A stretch of DNA of 64,000 bases from Firm-08 sp045541535 (GTDB taxonomy: Bacteria; Bacillota; Clostridia; Oscillospirales; QAKW01). Of this stretch, positions 41,240-50,612 are shown piece by piece (position 1 is the stretch's first letter; every line of letters begins with the position of its first letter). The translations under genes were made by a program, and so were the position numbers. The stretch lies in NCBI GenBank assembly GCA_045541535.1, contig JAZQJG010000095.1:16438-80437 (forward strand), given 5' to 3'. The notes beneath the pieces are model-generated. The model searched no databases and was not told the origin of the DNA. It saw only the letters and a program-made list of their open reading frames with translations.

Positions 41240-42430
41240 ATGGCTGCACACGTAGAAAAGAAAGCACTGAAGGATCTGTTGGAAACCGGTAAGCAAAAGG
41301 GATCGCTGTCCAACAGAGAAATTCTGTACGCCTTGGATGATATCGCCGTAGAGCCGGAGGAAATGGATCGGTTTTACGAGGCTTTGGAAGAGGCGGGCGT
41401 TGAAGTCGTGGAGGATTCTCTGGAGGAGGAACTGGCCGACATCAACGTTGACGCCATCAACAACACCGAAAACGGTATGACTACCGACGAAGATTCCGAC
41501 AACGCCGTAGTGGCCGATTACGGCGTGGTGGACGACCCCGTAAAGGTTTATCTGAAGGAAATCGGTAAGGTGCAGTTGCTCTCCGCAGATGAGGAGATCG
41601 AACTGGCCAAAAAGATGATGGACGGTATGAAGGCGGAAGAGCTGATTGCCGATTGCGAGGACGAGGAAGAAAGAAAGTTTTTGCAAAAGCAGATCAACGC
41701 CGGTAAACGGGCCAAAAACCGTTTGTCCGAGGCCAACCTGCGTCTGGTCGTTTCCATTGCCAAGCGTTACGTGGGTCGCGGTATGCAATTTTTGGATCTG
41801 ATTCAGGAGGGTAATCTGGGTCTGATCAAGGCCGTTGAAAAGTTTGATTACGAAAAGGGCTACAAGTTCTCCACCTACGCCACTTGGTGGATCCGTCAGG
41901 CTATTACCCGTGCCATCGCCGATCAGGCCCGTACCATCCGTATTCCCGTGCATATGGTGGAAACCATCAACCGTGTTATGCGTGTTTCCCGTCAGTTGGT
42001 ACAGGAACTGGGCCGTGATCCCACCAGCGATGAGATCGCCAAGGAAATGGGCTACGGCGAGGACAAGGTCAGAGAGATCATGAAGATCGCTATGGACCCC
42101 GTTTCTCTGGAAACCCCCATCGGTGAAGAAGAGGACAGCCATCTGGGCGACTTTATTCCCGATGAGGATATCCCCGCACCCGTGGAGGCTACCGCTCACA
42201 TTATGCTCAAGGAGCAGTTGACCGAGGTACTGGGCACCCTGCACGAAAGAGAGGCAAAGGTGCTGGAGCTGCGCTTTGGCTTGGTGGACGGCAGACAGCG
42301 CACGCTGGAGGAAGTCGGTAAGGAATTCAACGTTACCCGTGAGCGTATCCGTCAGATTGAGAGCAAGGCGCTGCGCAAACTGCGCCATCCTTCCCGCTCC
42401 AAAAAACTGCGTGATTTTATTGAAATGTAA
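41240..42430 (+). CDS. rpoD: Primary sigma factor sigma-A (RpoD)
   Basis: 396 residues. Region 1.1-like acidic N-terminus (KALKDLLETGKQKGSLSNRE), region 1.2 DDPVKVYLKEIGKVQLLSAD, region 2 NLRLVVSIAKRYVGRGMQFL through IQEGNLGLIKAVEKFDYEKG and the -10-recognising YKFSTYATWWIRQAITRAIA, region 3 IPVHMVETINRVMRVSRQLV, and region 4 ELRFGLVDGRQRTLEEVGKE with the -35 recognition helix VTRERIRQIESKALRKLRHP. It reads the many TTGACA/TATAAT promoters found in this window. 3 bp after dnaG, so one operon. Confidence 0.97.
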   Translation: MAAHVEKKALKDLLETGKQKGSLSNREILYALDDIAVEPEEMDRFYEALEEAGVEVVEDSLEEELADINVDAINNTENGMTTDEDSDNAVVADYGVVDDPVKVYLKEIGKVQLLSADEEIELAKKMMDGMKAEELIADCEDEEERKFLQKQINAGKRAKNRLSEANLRLVVSIAKRYVGRGMQFLDLIQEGNLGLIKAVEKFDYEKGYKFSTYATWWIRQAITRAIADQARTIRIPVHMVETINRVMRVSRQLVQELGRDPTSDEIAKEMGYGEDKVREIMKIAMDPVSLETPIGEEEDSHLGDFIPDEDIPAPVEATAHIMLKEQLTEVLGTLHEREAKVLELRFGLVDGRQRTLEEVGKEFNVTRERIRQIESKALRKLRHPSRSKKLRDFIEM

Positions 42431-42442
42431 GAGGGACCGTTT

Positions 42443-44056
42443 ATGTCCGAACAAACCTTTTATTTTTGGCGTGGCTGTCCGTTATGGCTGGAGAGTCGGG
42501 CCGAGGGAGCGACGTGGCAGTTGTTGCTCCGCAATACCGGTTGGCAGGAGATTGGCGGTCTGACCCTGTGGGCAGACGGTACTTTGTACGAATACACCCA
42601 ACCCCTTGCCGCCGGCGCGACCGAAACCTGGCAGGTGGGTTGCTCCGAGCCGGAGTCGTTTATGCCCGTTTGTGTCCGTTTTACCGATGGGGTGGAATGG
42701 ACCAACGACCAACCGGGTATGGTGATCGGGCCGCCGCAGGCACCCGACACAACCCAGGAATTTTTTGAAGAATTTGCCGAGGCGTGGAAGGATACTGCGC
42801 CTCTGTATCAGCCCGAACAGCATAAAGATTATTGGCGCTGTGGCTGTGGGCAGATCAATGATGCCGCCCACGTCTGTTGTAACCGATGCCTGAAGAGCCG
42901 TCAATGGGTGCAGGAGCATCTGGATGCACAGCGTACCCACGAAACGCTCTTGAAAAAGGCGGCCCTTGCGGCCGATATGGCCAAACAACAGGCAGAGCTG
43001 GAGGCCCGTCTTAAGCAAAAGAAGAAAAAGATCCGCCGTTGGTGTTCTCTGGGCGTGGCCTCTTTGGCTCTGGTGTTGGCTTTGGTGCTGGTGATCAATC
43101 TGTTGTTCATCCCCGGCCGCCATTATGCCAAGGCTTCCGCTTATCTGGCGCTGGATCGCTTTTACGAGGCCTATACCGAGTTTGAACTGGCCGGTAATTA
43201 TCGGGACAGCGAGGCTCAACTGGTGGAGATCTCCCGTCGGCTGAGTGGGGAAACCTCCATTTCCGCCGGTAAGCGCCACGTGGTCAAAAACAATCGGCAG
43301 GGAAAAACCGAGGGTGTGGGCTATGCGTTGGACACCCAACTGATGGTGGACAAGTGGAACGCTATCCGCGCCGTTTCCTGCGGTAAGGATCACACCCTGG
43401 GCCTGCATTACAGCGGCACCGTAATGGCGGTGGGTAACAAAAAGACCGGAGCATTGAACGTAAAGAATTGGCTCAATATGATTGCCGTGGGCGCCGGCGA
43501 CGGATTTTCCGTCGGCCTGCAAAAGGACGGCAAGGTGCTGGCTGTGGGTCAGAACGGAAAGGGTCAATGCAACGTGAAGGGGTGGACGGATATCACGGCC
43601 ATCGCCGTGGGTGAGGACTTCACCTTAGGTCTCAAGGCCGACGGCACTGTGGTAGCCACCGGTAATAACGATGCCGGTCAATGTGACGTTTCCCAGTGGA
43701 AAGATATTATCTTTATAGCGGCGGGTAACTCCCACGCCTTAGGTCTCAAGGCTGACGGCACCGTGGTGGCCGCCGGTGAGAATAAACATAAGGAGATTGA
43801 GGTTTCCGGGTGGCAGGATATCATCGCCCTAGCCGGCGGTGACGGCTTTACTTTGGGACTGAAATCCGACGGTACCGTGGTTGCCACGGGCAAAAACGAT
43901 CGGGGCCAGACTGAGGTGGAGGGCCTGCGTGATATCATTGCCATTACCTGCGGTTGGGATTTTGCCGTCGTGGTTGACGGTAACGGTACCCCTGTATATC
44001 TGGGAACCGACGCCGACGGCGAGAGCAAATTTTCCAATTGGACGTTGCATATGTGA
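42443..44056 (+). CDS. Zinc-ribbon, single-pass membrane protein with RCC1-type repeats
   Basis: 537 residues. An N-terminal beta domain (residues 1-110), then a four-Cys zinc-ribbon-like patch YWRCGCGQINDAAHVCCNRC (133-152), a coiled helix (DMAKQQAELEARLKQKKKKI), a transmembrane helix at about 212-232 (SLALVLALVLVINLLFIPGR), a short TPR-like pair (AYLALDRFYEAYTEFELAGN) and a C-terminal RCC1-like propeller (about 300-530): repeats such as ITAIAVGEDFTLGLKADGTV and IALAGGDGFTLGLKSDGTVV. It begins 12 bp after rpoD. The cytosolic zinc end and the external propeller suggest a transmembrane sensor or scaffold, but no function is known. Its repeats use about 41-residue units. Confidence 0.7.
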   Translation: MSEQTFYFWRGCPLWLESRAEGATWQLLLRNTGWQEIGGLTLWADGTLYEYTQPLAAGATETWQVGCSEPESFMPVCVRFTDGVEWTNDQPGMVIGPPQAPDTTQEFFEEFAEAWKDTAPLYQPEQHKDYWRCGCGQINDAAHVCCNRCLKSRQWVQEHLDAQRTHETLLKKAALAADMAKQQAELEARLKQKKKKIRRWCSLGVASLALVLALVLVINLLFIPGRHYAKASAYLALDRFYEAYTEFELAGNYRDSEAQLVEISRRLSGETSISAGKRHVVKNNRQGKTEGVGYALDTQLMVDKWNAIRAVSCGKDHTLGLHYSGTVMAVGNKKTGALNVKNWLNMIAVGAGDGFSVGLQKDGKVLAVGQNGKGQCNVKGWTDITAIAVGEDFTLGLKADGTVVATGNNDAGQCDVSQWKDIIFIAAGNSHALGLKADGTVVAAGENKHKEIEVSGWQDIIALAGGDGFTLGLKSDGTVVATGKNDRGQTEVEGLRDIIAITCGWDFAVVVDGNGTPVYLGTDADGESKFSNWTLHM

Positions 44057-44310
44057 TGGAAGAGAACAATTTTGCCTATATGCTCCGCTGTGCCGACGGC
44101 ACCTTTTATTGCGGCTGGACCAACCGTTTGGAAGAACGGTTGGCCACCCACAACGCCGGCAAGGGCGGCAAATACACCCGCTCCCGTCTTCCGGTGGAGT
44201 TGGTCTATTTTGAGACCTTTGCTACCAAGGAGGAGGCTATGAGCCGTGAATGGCATCTCAAGCGCCTCTCCCGCACCGAAAAAGAAAACCTAATCTGTAA
44301 AAAGAAATAA
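44056..44310 (+). CDS. GIY-YIG nuclease-like protein, UPF0213 class
   Basis: 84 residues from ATG 44056, whose first base is the last base of the preceding stop codon. The family core is AYMLRCADGTFYCGWTNRLE (8-27), where YML and YCG stand for the GIY and YIG motifs, then an Arg in the helix NRLEERLATHNAGKGGKYTR, and a Glu in VELVYFETFATKEEAMSREW (55-74). These small proteins are widespread and described as putative endonucleases; their biological target is not established. It closes the dgt-dnaG-rpoD-RCC1 run before a terminator. Confidence 0.9.
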   Translation: MEENNFAYMLRCADGTFYCGWTNRLEERLATHNAGKGGKYTRSRLPVELVYFETFATKEEAMSREWHLKRLSRTEKENLICKKK

Positions 44311-44347
44311 AAAGCACCGCAATGCGTTTGCATTGCGGTGCTTTTGT
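44310..44347. terminator. Bidirectional terminator between the GIY-YIG gene and the AraC gene
   Basis: Sixteen-base perfect stem 44310-44325 with 44330-44345, GTTT loop, A and T runs. Confidence 0.93.
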
Positions 44348-44349
44348 AT

Positions 44350-45141
44350 TCATTTTATCTTTTCTTCGCTGGGCAGAATGGAAAAATGTTTTTTGTATAC
44401 CTTGGCAAAATAGGGGGCGGAGGAATAGCCGCAGGCCTCCGCCGTTTCGGTCACCGAGGAACCACTGCGCAGCATTTGCCGTGCGGTGTCACAGCGTACG
44501 TTTTGCCAGTACAGGGCAGGGGTGGTGCCGGTGACCTCTTTAAAGGTGTGACACAGGCGGTCACGGCTGATCCCTACGGCAGCGGCAATGTCGTCAATGC
44601 AGATTTTTTCGCCGAAATGGTGCTGGATATAGCGGATGGCGGCCCGTACTGTCAGATTTACGGAGCGGGAGTCTTCTACCGTTTGCTCACTGCTCAGTGC
44701 CGCCAAGGCCGCATACATCTGCAACAGCAGTCCGAGCACCGTCTCCTCATAAAAGGGCGGCCGGGCTTGATAAACCTCCCAGGCCTTTTGATACAGCGCT
44801 ATACATTCCTTGTTGTCGGTCATATAGGGGAGTGGGGAGTTGAAAAAACTTTGCTTGGGGAAAAGGTTTTCATCCAACAGCAGGCAATAGTACTTGGCCG
44901 GCCGATTCCCCACACGGAAGGCGTGTGAGTGGGTGGAGTGGATTATGTACATTTCCCCCGGCTTTGCCACAAAGGTTTTGTTGTTGTTCCGGATCTCTAC
45001 CAGTCCCTCCAACATCAGCAATATTTCCACCGATTTATGCCAGTGGGAATAATAGATTTCCTGGGGCGGCCACTGGTCAATTTTGAATACGATGGGCAGT
45101 TTGTCCGTCTCATAACGGTCTCTCCAGTACTGATAACGCAT
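44350..45141 (-). CDS. AraC family transcription regulator
   Basis: 263 residues. N-terminal cupin-type sensing domain (about 25-110): YYSHWHKSVEILLMLEGLVE, then FVAKPGEMYIIHSTHSHAFR. C-terminal double helix-turn-helix (about 165-262): IRYIQHHFGEKICIDDIAAA, then VGISRDRLCHTFKEVTGTTP and VTETAEACGYSSAPYFAKVY. Such regulators often respond to a sugar and control an adjacent gene. Here the giant secreted protein gene diverges from it with overlapping promoters and short ATTACCTT-type repeats between them, so it is the likely target. Confidence 0.9.
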   Translation of the reverse strand: MRYQYWRDRYETDKLPIVFKIDQWPPQEIYYSHWHKSVEILLMLEGLVEIRNNNKTFVAKPGEMYIIHSTHSHAFRVGNRPAKYYCLLLDENLFPKQSFFNSPLPYMTDNKECIALYQKAWEVYQARPPFYEETVLGLLLQMYAALAALSSEQTVEDSRSVNLTVRAAIRYIQHHFGEKICIDDIAAAVGISRDRLCHTFKEVTGTTPALYWQNVRCDTARQMLRSGSSVTETAEACGYSSAPYFAKVYKKHFSILPSEEKIK

Positions 45142-45184
45142 CTTTCCCTCCCAATAGCAAGATAGTGTTCATAATTGACAAGAA

Positions 45185-45254
45185 ATTACCTTGAAAATTA
45201 CCTTTTTTAATATTATACTGTTATTATACTACAAAAGCAAGTAATAAAAGTAAT
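45185..45254. promoter_or_regulatory. Overlapping divergent promoters with ATTACCTT-type repeats
   Basis: Plus promoter: TTGAAA (45191-45196), 17 nt, TATACT (45214-45219). Minus promoter: TTGCTT (45240-45235), 17 nt, TATAAT (45217-45212). The two -10 boxes lie on each other, so the polymerases exclude one another. Repeats ATTACCTT at 45185 and 45197 (12 nt apart), and inverted AAGTAAT at 45239 and 45248, flank them and may be AraC operators. Confidence 0.65.
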
Positions 45255-45288
45255 TTATGATATTTCGGCGGTGAAAGGAGCGGTTTTG

Positions 45289-48200
45289 ATGAGAAAAATT
45301 CGGCGTATCGTATGCTTGTGGATGGTGGTGGCTTTGCTGCTTACGGGCTTGCCCGTGGTAGCAGGGGCTGCCGATCCGGTGGAAAACGTTAGTATTTCCC
45401 CCGTGGCCACCCAACAGCAAAGAATGTGGTGCGGCTCCAATTATAACACCACCGATTGGGTGTACGAGCCTTGGGGCTATCTGGGCTACGGTAAGGTTTT
45501 CTATGCCCGTTTTTACAACAATACTTCTCTCAGTAACGACGACGTTGCACAATACGTTATCCGCTTTGATGCGCTGGCCAAGGAAAATGAAAAGACCTTG
45601 TATATGGCCGCCGTCGCTTTGAGTGATACCGACGCTGCGGTGGTGGAAACCGACGTGACCTCTGCCACCTCCACCCGTAAGGTCACCTCCACCGCCGCCG
45701 GTGATAAGCTGATGACCACCACGGCCGGCTATTATAAGGACGACGTTAAAAACAACGTCGTCGCCTATACCCGCGCCATTGCCTCCGATACGGCGGTCAG
45801 TGGCGGCGTTTCCTATGCCCACGGCACCTACGCCTATCCCGTCTCCTTTGAACTGGACGTCACCGATTACGTTAAGACTCAGTTTGCCGCCGGTAAGAAA
45901 AACGTGCAGTTCGTTCTCATTTCTGCCCGTCAGGTGATGAACGGCAGTACCAACGTTGCCACTCTTGCTGATTTTTCTCACTACAAAAACGGTAAGGTGT
46001 ACAACACCGCGGGGGAGGTGCTGCTGGAGAGTGCCACTCTGTCCCTGGATACCTCCATCACTGTTGCCGGTGCGCAGGATTATTACTCTGTCACCCCCGA
46101 AAACGATCTGTATTTCTCATGGATGGAAATCAAGCGAGACACCATTCGTCTGGATATAATTCAGGATCAGTATGCCGATCTCTTTGCCGCCTTTAAGGCC
46201 AAGGTGACCGACGCCGCCTCTCTCTCACAGCATCTTGACGACCTGCGGGTTTTGCTCAGTGACGAGCTGTTGGCGCTGTATGACACCGTGGCCGCCAAAA
46301 ATGCCGCTCTTGACCAGGCCGTTTACAGCAGTCTGCAAAGCTGCAATTCTTCTTCCGAATTCGTTACCGCCCTGTATCAAACGGTGATGGAGCACGCCTA
46401 TGTCGGCTTGTCCACCGTGGCCACTCAACAACAAAGAATGTGGTGCGGTACCGATTATAACACCACCGACTGGGTGTACGAGCCCTGGGGTTACCTGGGC
46501 TACGGCAAGGTGCTTTACGCCCGTTTTTACAACAATACCAATCAACAAGGCGTAAATCAGTACGTCATTAAATTTGACGCCCTGACCAAGGAAAATGAAA
46601 AAAACGTCTATATGGCCGCCGTGGCCCTCAGCGATTCGGACGCCTCAGTGGTAGAAACCGACGTAACCTCCGCCACCTCCACCCGTAAGGTCACCTCCAC
46701 CGCCGCCGGTGACAAGCTGATGACCTCCTCTGCGGGCTATTATAAGGATGCCGTAAAGAACAGTGTGATCGCCTACACCAAGGCCACCGCTTCCGGCGGA
46801 GCCGTCGGCAATCCCGTTTCCTACACTCACGGCACCTATGCCTATCCCGTTTCCTTTGAACTGGACGTTACCGATTACGTCAAAGAGCAGTTTGCCGCCG
46901 GCAAGAAAAACGTGCAGTTTGCGCTGATCTCCGCCCGTCGCATTATGGACGGCAATACCAACGTGGCAGAGCTTACCGACTTTTCTCACTATCAAAACGG
47001 TAAGGCGTACAACACCTACGGCGAGGTACTTCTGGAGAAGAATACGCTGTCGCTGGATACCTCCATTCCCGTGGCGGGAGCGGCGGATTATTATTCCGTC
47101 ACCCCGCAAAACGACCCCTATTTCTCCTGGATGGAGATCAAGCGGGACACCATTGCTTTGGATCAATGCGTGATTGACAAGGATACGCTGTTTGCCGCCT
47201 TTAAGGTGCAGGTAAGCACGCCTGCTGATCTTCCCGCCGCTGTAAGCGGTATCCGCTTTTTGTTCACCGATGAGATTTACAAGATCTATCAGAGCGCTTT
47301 GGTGGTGGGGGATGGAATCAATACCGAGCTCTACAACGTGTTGGCCGATTGCAATACCGCCACAGCCTTTGCGGCGGCCTTTGCCGACACGGTGCTCAAC
47401 AAGTGCTATGACGGTTATCCCTGCGCTATCACCCTGACGGACAGCTTTGCAGGCCGTCGTGGCAGTGTGAGCGTACAGGGGGATTATCCCGAGGCCTGCT
47501 ATCTGTATATTGAAACCTACAATATAAACACCGCAAAGCTGCAGAGCTTTGCCTTCCCTGTAAAGGATGGCTTGGGTTATTACAACGTTTACGGTAAGGA
47601 CAGCGGCGCCACTTCTCTTACGGCAACCCTGACGGCCGATAAGGCAGGCCAATATCCCTTAAGCGCCACCGAGACCGTCACCCTTTCCACCGCCGTGCTT
47701 CCCGGTGTGTTTATCACCGAGCTTTCCAATATGCACACCAATGCCTACGCTGCCGACTCTTCCTCTGCGGAAAACCAGGGAAGCTGGACCCAGTGCTATC
47801 AGTATATTGAACTGCACAACTATTCGGCAAGTGACGTGGATCTTTCCCAGATGAAATTCGTGTATTACAACGGTAGTGAACGGAGCTTTGACTGGATTCT
47901 GGAGGATGGCGGCAGTCTGATCCTCAGGGCAGGACAGAGCTACGTGATTGGCGTGTATACCGGTTACAGCTATTATACCAACGGTCACACCTACGCCACC
48001 TCCGCTGCCCGTACCCAGTATTGGAACGATTTCCAAAAATATTACAATGTCACCATTCCCAAAACCAACCGCGTGATGATCGCCTGCGTTAATTCCGGCA
48101 CCTCCGCTTACAGCTCCACCGCCGTTCTGCAACGCAGTAAGGAGGCCGGTGTTACCTGCTATGCCGAGATTCGCAACGGCAATACCACCGTCACCAAGGT

Positions 48201-50370
48201 AATGTTGCCCGACAGCAAGCCCCACCGCGGTTATGCCTATCAGTTTGTGCCGGACGGTAGCGGCAACGTAACGGAAAAACTGCTCTTTGCCACGGGTTGC
48301 TTCCCGTATCGGATGTTGAGAGAACAGGATCTGAGCTACTGTGAGGAAGTTCCCTTTACCGTACAGGATGACGTGAAGGTGCTCTGCTATAACATTCTGG
48401 CAGAGGAAACTTATTATACGGTAGGTTCCCGTATTCCCCGTCTGATGGACGTGTTGCAGACCTATCAGCCTGACATCATCGGCTTCCAGGAGTTTAACTA
48501 CAGTTGGGCCAACCAACTGCCCTCCAAAATGCCCAGAGAGTATTCGGTGATTGAGGGCATATCTACCTACAATCACACCTTCTCCACCGCTTCGGGCACT
48601 TGGGATCTGCTCAATCCCATCTATTTCCGTAACGATAAATATACAGTGCTGGAAAGCGGATCTGCATTTTTGACCCCCGATGGTAATATGAATACCCAGC
48701 AATGGGACAGCGTTAATATGAAGCGTACCATGACTTGGGTCGTACTTAAGGATAAGGTCACGGGCGAGATCTTCAACGTCGTTAACGCTCATCTGGTACT
48801 TTCCGGTAAAACCGCCCGTGTGGAACAGGTCAAGCTGGTCTACAATAAGGGCGCCGAACTGCAGAAAAAATACGGCGGCGGCATTATTGCTATGGGCGAC
48901 CATAATATGCAAGAGGCCAGCGAGCCCTATCAGGCCTATATCAACAGCGGCATCGTAGTGGATGCTAAATATGAAACCATAAATCATAACTCCAAGGATA
49001 CTGCCCCCGCCGTGAACAAATACGACGGCGATTACGGTGTCCCCATCGATTTTGTGATGGTCAATTCCGGTAAAATCGGCGTCAGAGAATATCACGTATT
49101 TGACGGCCTCTATTCCGACGGCCCCGTCAGCGATCATTCCGGCGTATTGGTTACTCTGTACAGCAAGGGGGATACCGACGACGAGGCACCCGTAATTTCC
49201 GGTGTGAAGGAAGGAGCCAATTATTGCGGCGGCGCCACCTTTACCGTTTCCGATGAAAATCTGGATCAGGTGTTCCTCAACGGTACCGCCATCACCGTCC
49301 CCGCCGGCGGCTACACCGTGACCAAATCCGGCGTCAACACCCTCAAGGCTGTGGACGTGTTGGGTCGTAAGACGGTGGTTACCTTTAATACCGGTACCCA
49401 CGAATGGGAAACGGAGTATACCATAGACGTACAGCCCACCTGTAAGATTCCCGGCAGTCAAAGCTATCATTGCTCCGTTTGCGATGCGATCAACGAGGAC
49501 AGCATCACCGAAGTCCCCGTAAACAACGACCACATCGAGGGCAGTACGATTTACGTGGATGTAGAGCCCACCGCTTTGACCGAGGGCTACGGTCATACCA
49601 CCTGTACTGTTTGCGGCAGAACGGTCACTTCTAATATTTCCATTCCCGCATTGGGCGTTGCCACCGTGGACGGCGTGGGCTATCCCACGCTGGAGGAAGC
49701 CTTGACGGCGGCTGTGGCAGGGGACACCGTTTCCCTGAATACGGCAACGGAAATTGAAAATCTGATTATTAAAACCGGCGTCACACTGGACCTCAGCGGC
49801 TATGCGTTGGAGGCAGAATACGTTGTGGGCTTTAACGGCTCGGCCCTGATCAACAGCGCCGAAAACGCCGAGGGTAAGCTGTTCGTTACGCAAAATCAGC
49901 TTTCCCTGTGTAAAGACAATCCCTATCTGCCCGTCTATGATGCGCAAAACGGTTGCTACCTGTTCACCCGGTTGAAAAATAATCGATATTCCTTGACTAC
50001 CGATGCTACCACCGGTAAACCCTGTTATTCCACCTCTCCCATGTTCAAGTCCTACGTACATCCCTTGATGGACACCGTTGGTGAGGCCGCCGCTTCCGGC
50101 GTTAACGTCATCATCCGCCTGACCTGGACGGATTCCGGCGGTCAGTACGTGGGCGCGCAGGAATACACCTATCTTGACAGTTCCCTGAGCGAGGTCATTG
50201 CTTCCTACGTTAACGAAAACGGCAGTGTCAATTACAACCGCCAGTTCTACGGTATTTTCGTGGGCAGTGAGATTGAGCAGGGTGTGGACGTATACGTTTC
50301 CACCGTTGTCCGTTCCTCCACGGGCGTTGAGATGGTCAGCAGCACCACCCGGTTGTTTGCGACAGAATAG
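45289..50370 (+). CDS. Giant secreted multidomain protein with endonuclease/exonuclease/phosphatase fold
   Basis: 1693 residues from ATG 45289 (GAAAGGAG lies 8 nt upstream). Signal peptide (CLWMVVALLLTGLPVVAGA). A beta domain plus helical spacer occurs twice, at about 34-330 and 369-700; both begin VATQQQRMWCG and share WVYEPWGYLGYGKV. A lamin-tail-like domain starts near 806 (FITELSNMHTN), then an EEP-type hydrolase at about 1029-1290 with VLCYNIL, IIGFQEF, VNAHLVL, AMGDHNMQ, PIDFVMV and VSDHSGV, the expected Asn, Glu, His, Asp and His residues. After it come an Ig-like domain, a two-part CxxC module (CSVCD, CTVCG) and a beta-helix-like end. It would act outside the cell on DNA, lipid or phospho-substrates. 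No cell-wall anchor is visible. Confidence 0.78.
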   Translation: MRKIRRIVCLWMVVALLLTGLPVVAGAADPVENVSISPVATQQQRMWCGSNYNTTDWVYEPWGYLGYGKVFYARFYNNTSLSNDDVAQYVIRFDALAKENEKTLYMAAVALSDTDAAVVETDVTSATSTRKVTSTAAGDKLMTTTAGYYKDDVKNNVVAYTRAIASDTAVSGGVSYAHGTYAYPVSFELDVTDYVKTQFAAGKKNVQFVLISARQVMNGSTNVATLADFSHYKNGKVYNTAGEVLLESATLSLDTSITVAGAQDYYSVTPENDLYFSWMEIKRDTIRLDIIQDQYADLFAAFKAKVTDAASLSQHLDDLRVLLSDELLALYDTVAAKNAALDQAVYSSLQSCNSSSEFVTALYQTVMEHAYVGLSTVATQQQRMWCGTDYNTTDWVYEPWGYLGYGKVLYARFYNNTNQQGVNQYVIKFDALTKENEKNVYMAAVALSDSDASVVETDVTSATSTRKVTSTAAGDKLMTSSAGYYKDAVKNSVIAYTKATASGGAVGNPVSYTHGTYAYPVSFELDVTDYVKEQFAAGKKNVQFALISARRIMDGNTNVAELTDFSHYQNGKAYNTYGEVLLEKNTLSLDTSIPVAGAADYYSVTPQNDPYFSWMEIKRDTIALDQCVIDKDTLFAAFKVQVSTPADLPAAVSGIRFLFTDEIYKIYQSALVVGDGINTELYNVLADCNTATAFAAAFADTVLNKCYDGYPCAITLTDSFAGRRGSVSVQGDYPEACYLYIETYNINTAKLQSFAFPVKDGLGYYNVYGKDSGATSLTATLTADKAGQYPLSATETVTLSTAVLPGVFITELSNMHTNAYAADSSSAENQGSWTQCYQYIELHNYSASDVDLSQMKFVYYNGSERSFDWILEDGGSLILRAGQSYVIGVYTGYSYYTNGHTYATSAARTQYWNDFQKYYNVTIPKTNRVMIACVNSGTSAYSSTAVLQRSKEAGVTCYAEIRNGNTTVTKVMLPDSKPHRGYAYQFVPDGSGNVTEKLLFATGCFPYRMLREQDLSYCEEVPFTVQDDVKVLCYNILAEETYYTVGSRIPRLMDVLQTYQPDIIGFQEFNYSWANQLPSKMPREYSVIEGISTYNHTFSTASGTWDLLNPIYFRNDKYTVLESGSAFLTPDGNMNTQQWDSVNMKRTMTWVVLKDKVTGEIFNVVNAHLVLSGKTARVEQVKLVYNKGAELQKKYGGGIIAMGDHNMQEASEPYQAYINSGIVVDAKYETINHNSKDTAPAVNKYDGDYGVPIDFVMVNSGKIGVREYHVFDGLYSDGPVSDHSGVLVTLYSKGDTDDEAPVISGVKEGANYCGGATFTVSDENLDQVFLNGTAITVPAGGYTVTKSGVNTLKAVDVLGRKTVVTFNTGTHEWETEYTIDVQPTCKIPGSQSYHCSVCDAINEDSITEVPVNNDHIEGSTIYVDVEPTALTEGYGHTTCTVCGRTVTSNISIPALGVATVDGVGYPTLEEALTAAVAGDTVSLNTATEIENLIIKTGVTLDLSGYALEAEYVVGFNGSALINSAENAEGKLFVTQNQLSLCKDNPYLPVYDAQNGCYLFTRLKNNRYSLTTDATTGKPCYSTSPMFKSYVHPLMDTVGEAAASGVNVIIRLTWTDSGGQYVGAQEYTYLDSSLSEVIASYVNENGSVNYNRQFYGIFVGSEIEQGVDVYVSTVVRSSTGVEMVSSTTRLFATE

Positions 50371-50379
50371 GCGGCGCTT

Positions 50380-50490
50380 ATGAAGGAATATTTTGCACCC
50401 GATATCCAGGCGCTGGAAATCGTGACGGAGCCCCGTACAGAGATCGGCGTCGGCTCCAACACCCTGCCGCCGGAAAACGAAGATTGGTAA
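50380..50490 (+). CDS. Small acidic peptide of unknown function
   Basis: 36 residues: starts MKEYFAPDIQALEIVTEPRT and ends PPENEDW. It begins 9 bp after the stop of the giant secreted protein, with AGGCGG about 6 nt before ATG. Peptides with this plan (M-K-x-Y-x-x-P-x-I-x-x-L-x, then a Gly/Asn/Pro tail ending in an aromatic) are frequent in Clostridia gut genomes and remain uncharacterised as I recall. It has no signal peptide. Too short for reliable coding proof, but the frame is open and the codon use matches the neighbours. Confidence 0.5.
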   Translation: MKEYFAPDIQALEIVTEPRTEIGVGSNTLPPENEDW

Positions 50491-50536
50491 TAAAAAAATC
50501 CACCCGTACGAGGTGTACTCTAAAAAACAATAAAAC

Positions 50537-50566
50537 GTGAATGTGATGTATCACATTCACATTTTA
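50537..50566. terminator. Terminator between the peptide gene and the AT-rich AraC gene
   Basis: Ten-base perfect stem 50537-50546 with 50551-50560, TGTA loop, AAAA and TTTT flanks. Confidence 0.85.
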
Positions 50567-50612
50567 TTATGTATATGAATATTTATTTCTAACGTTGCAA
50601 CTAAACCTCTTA

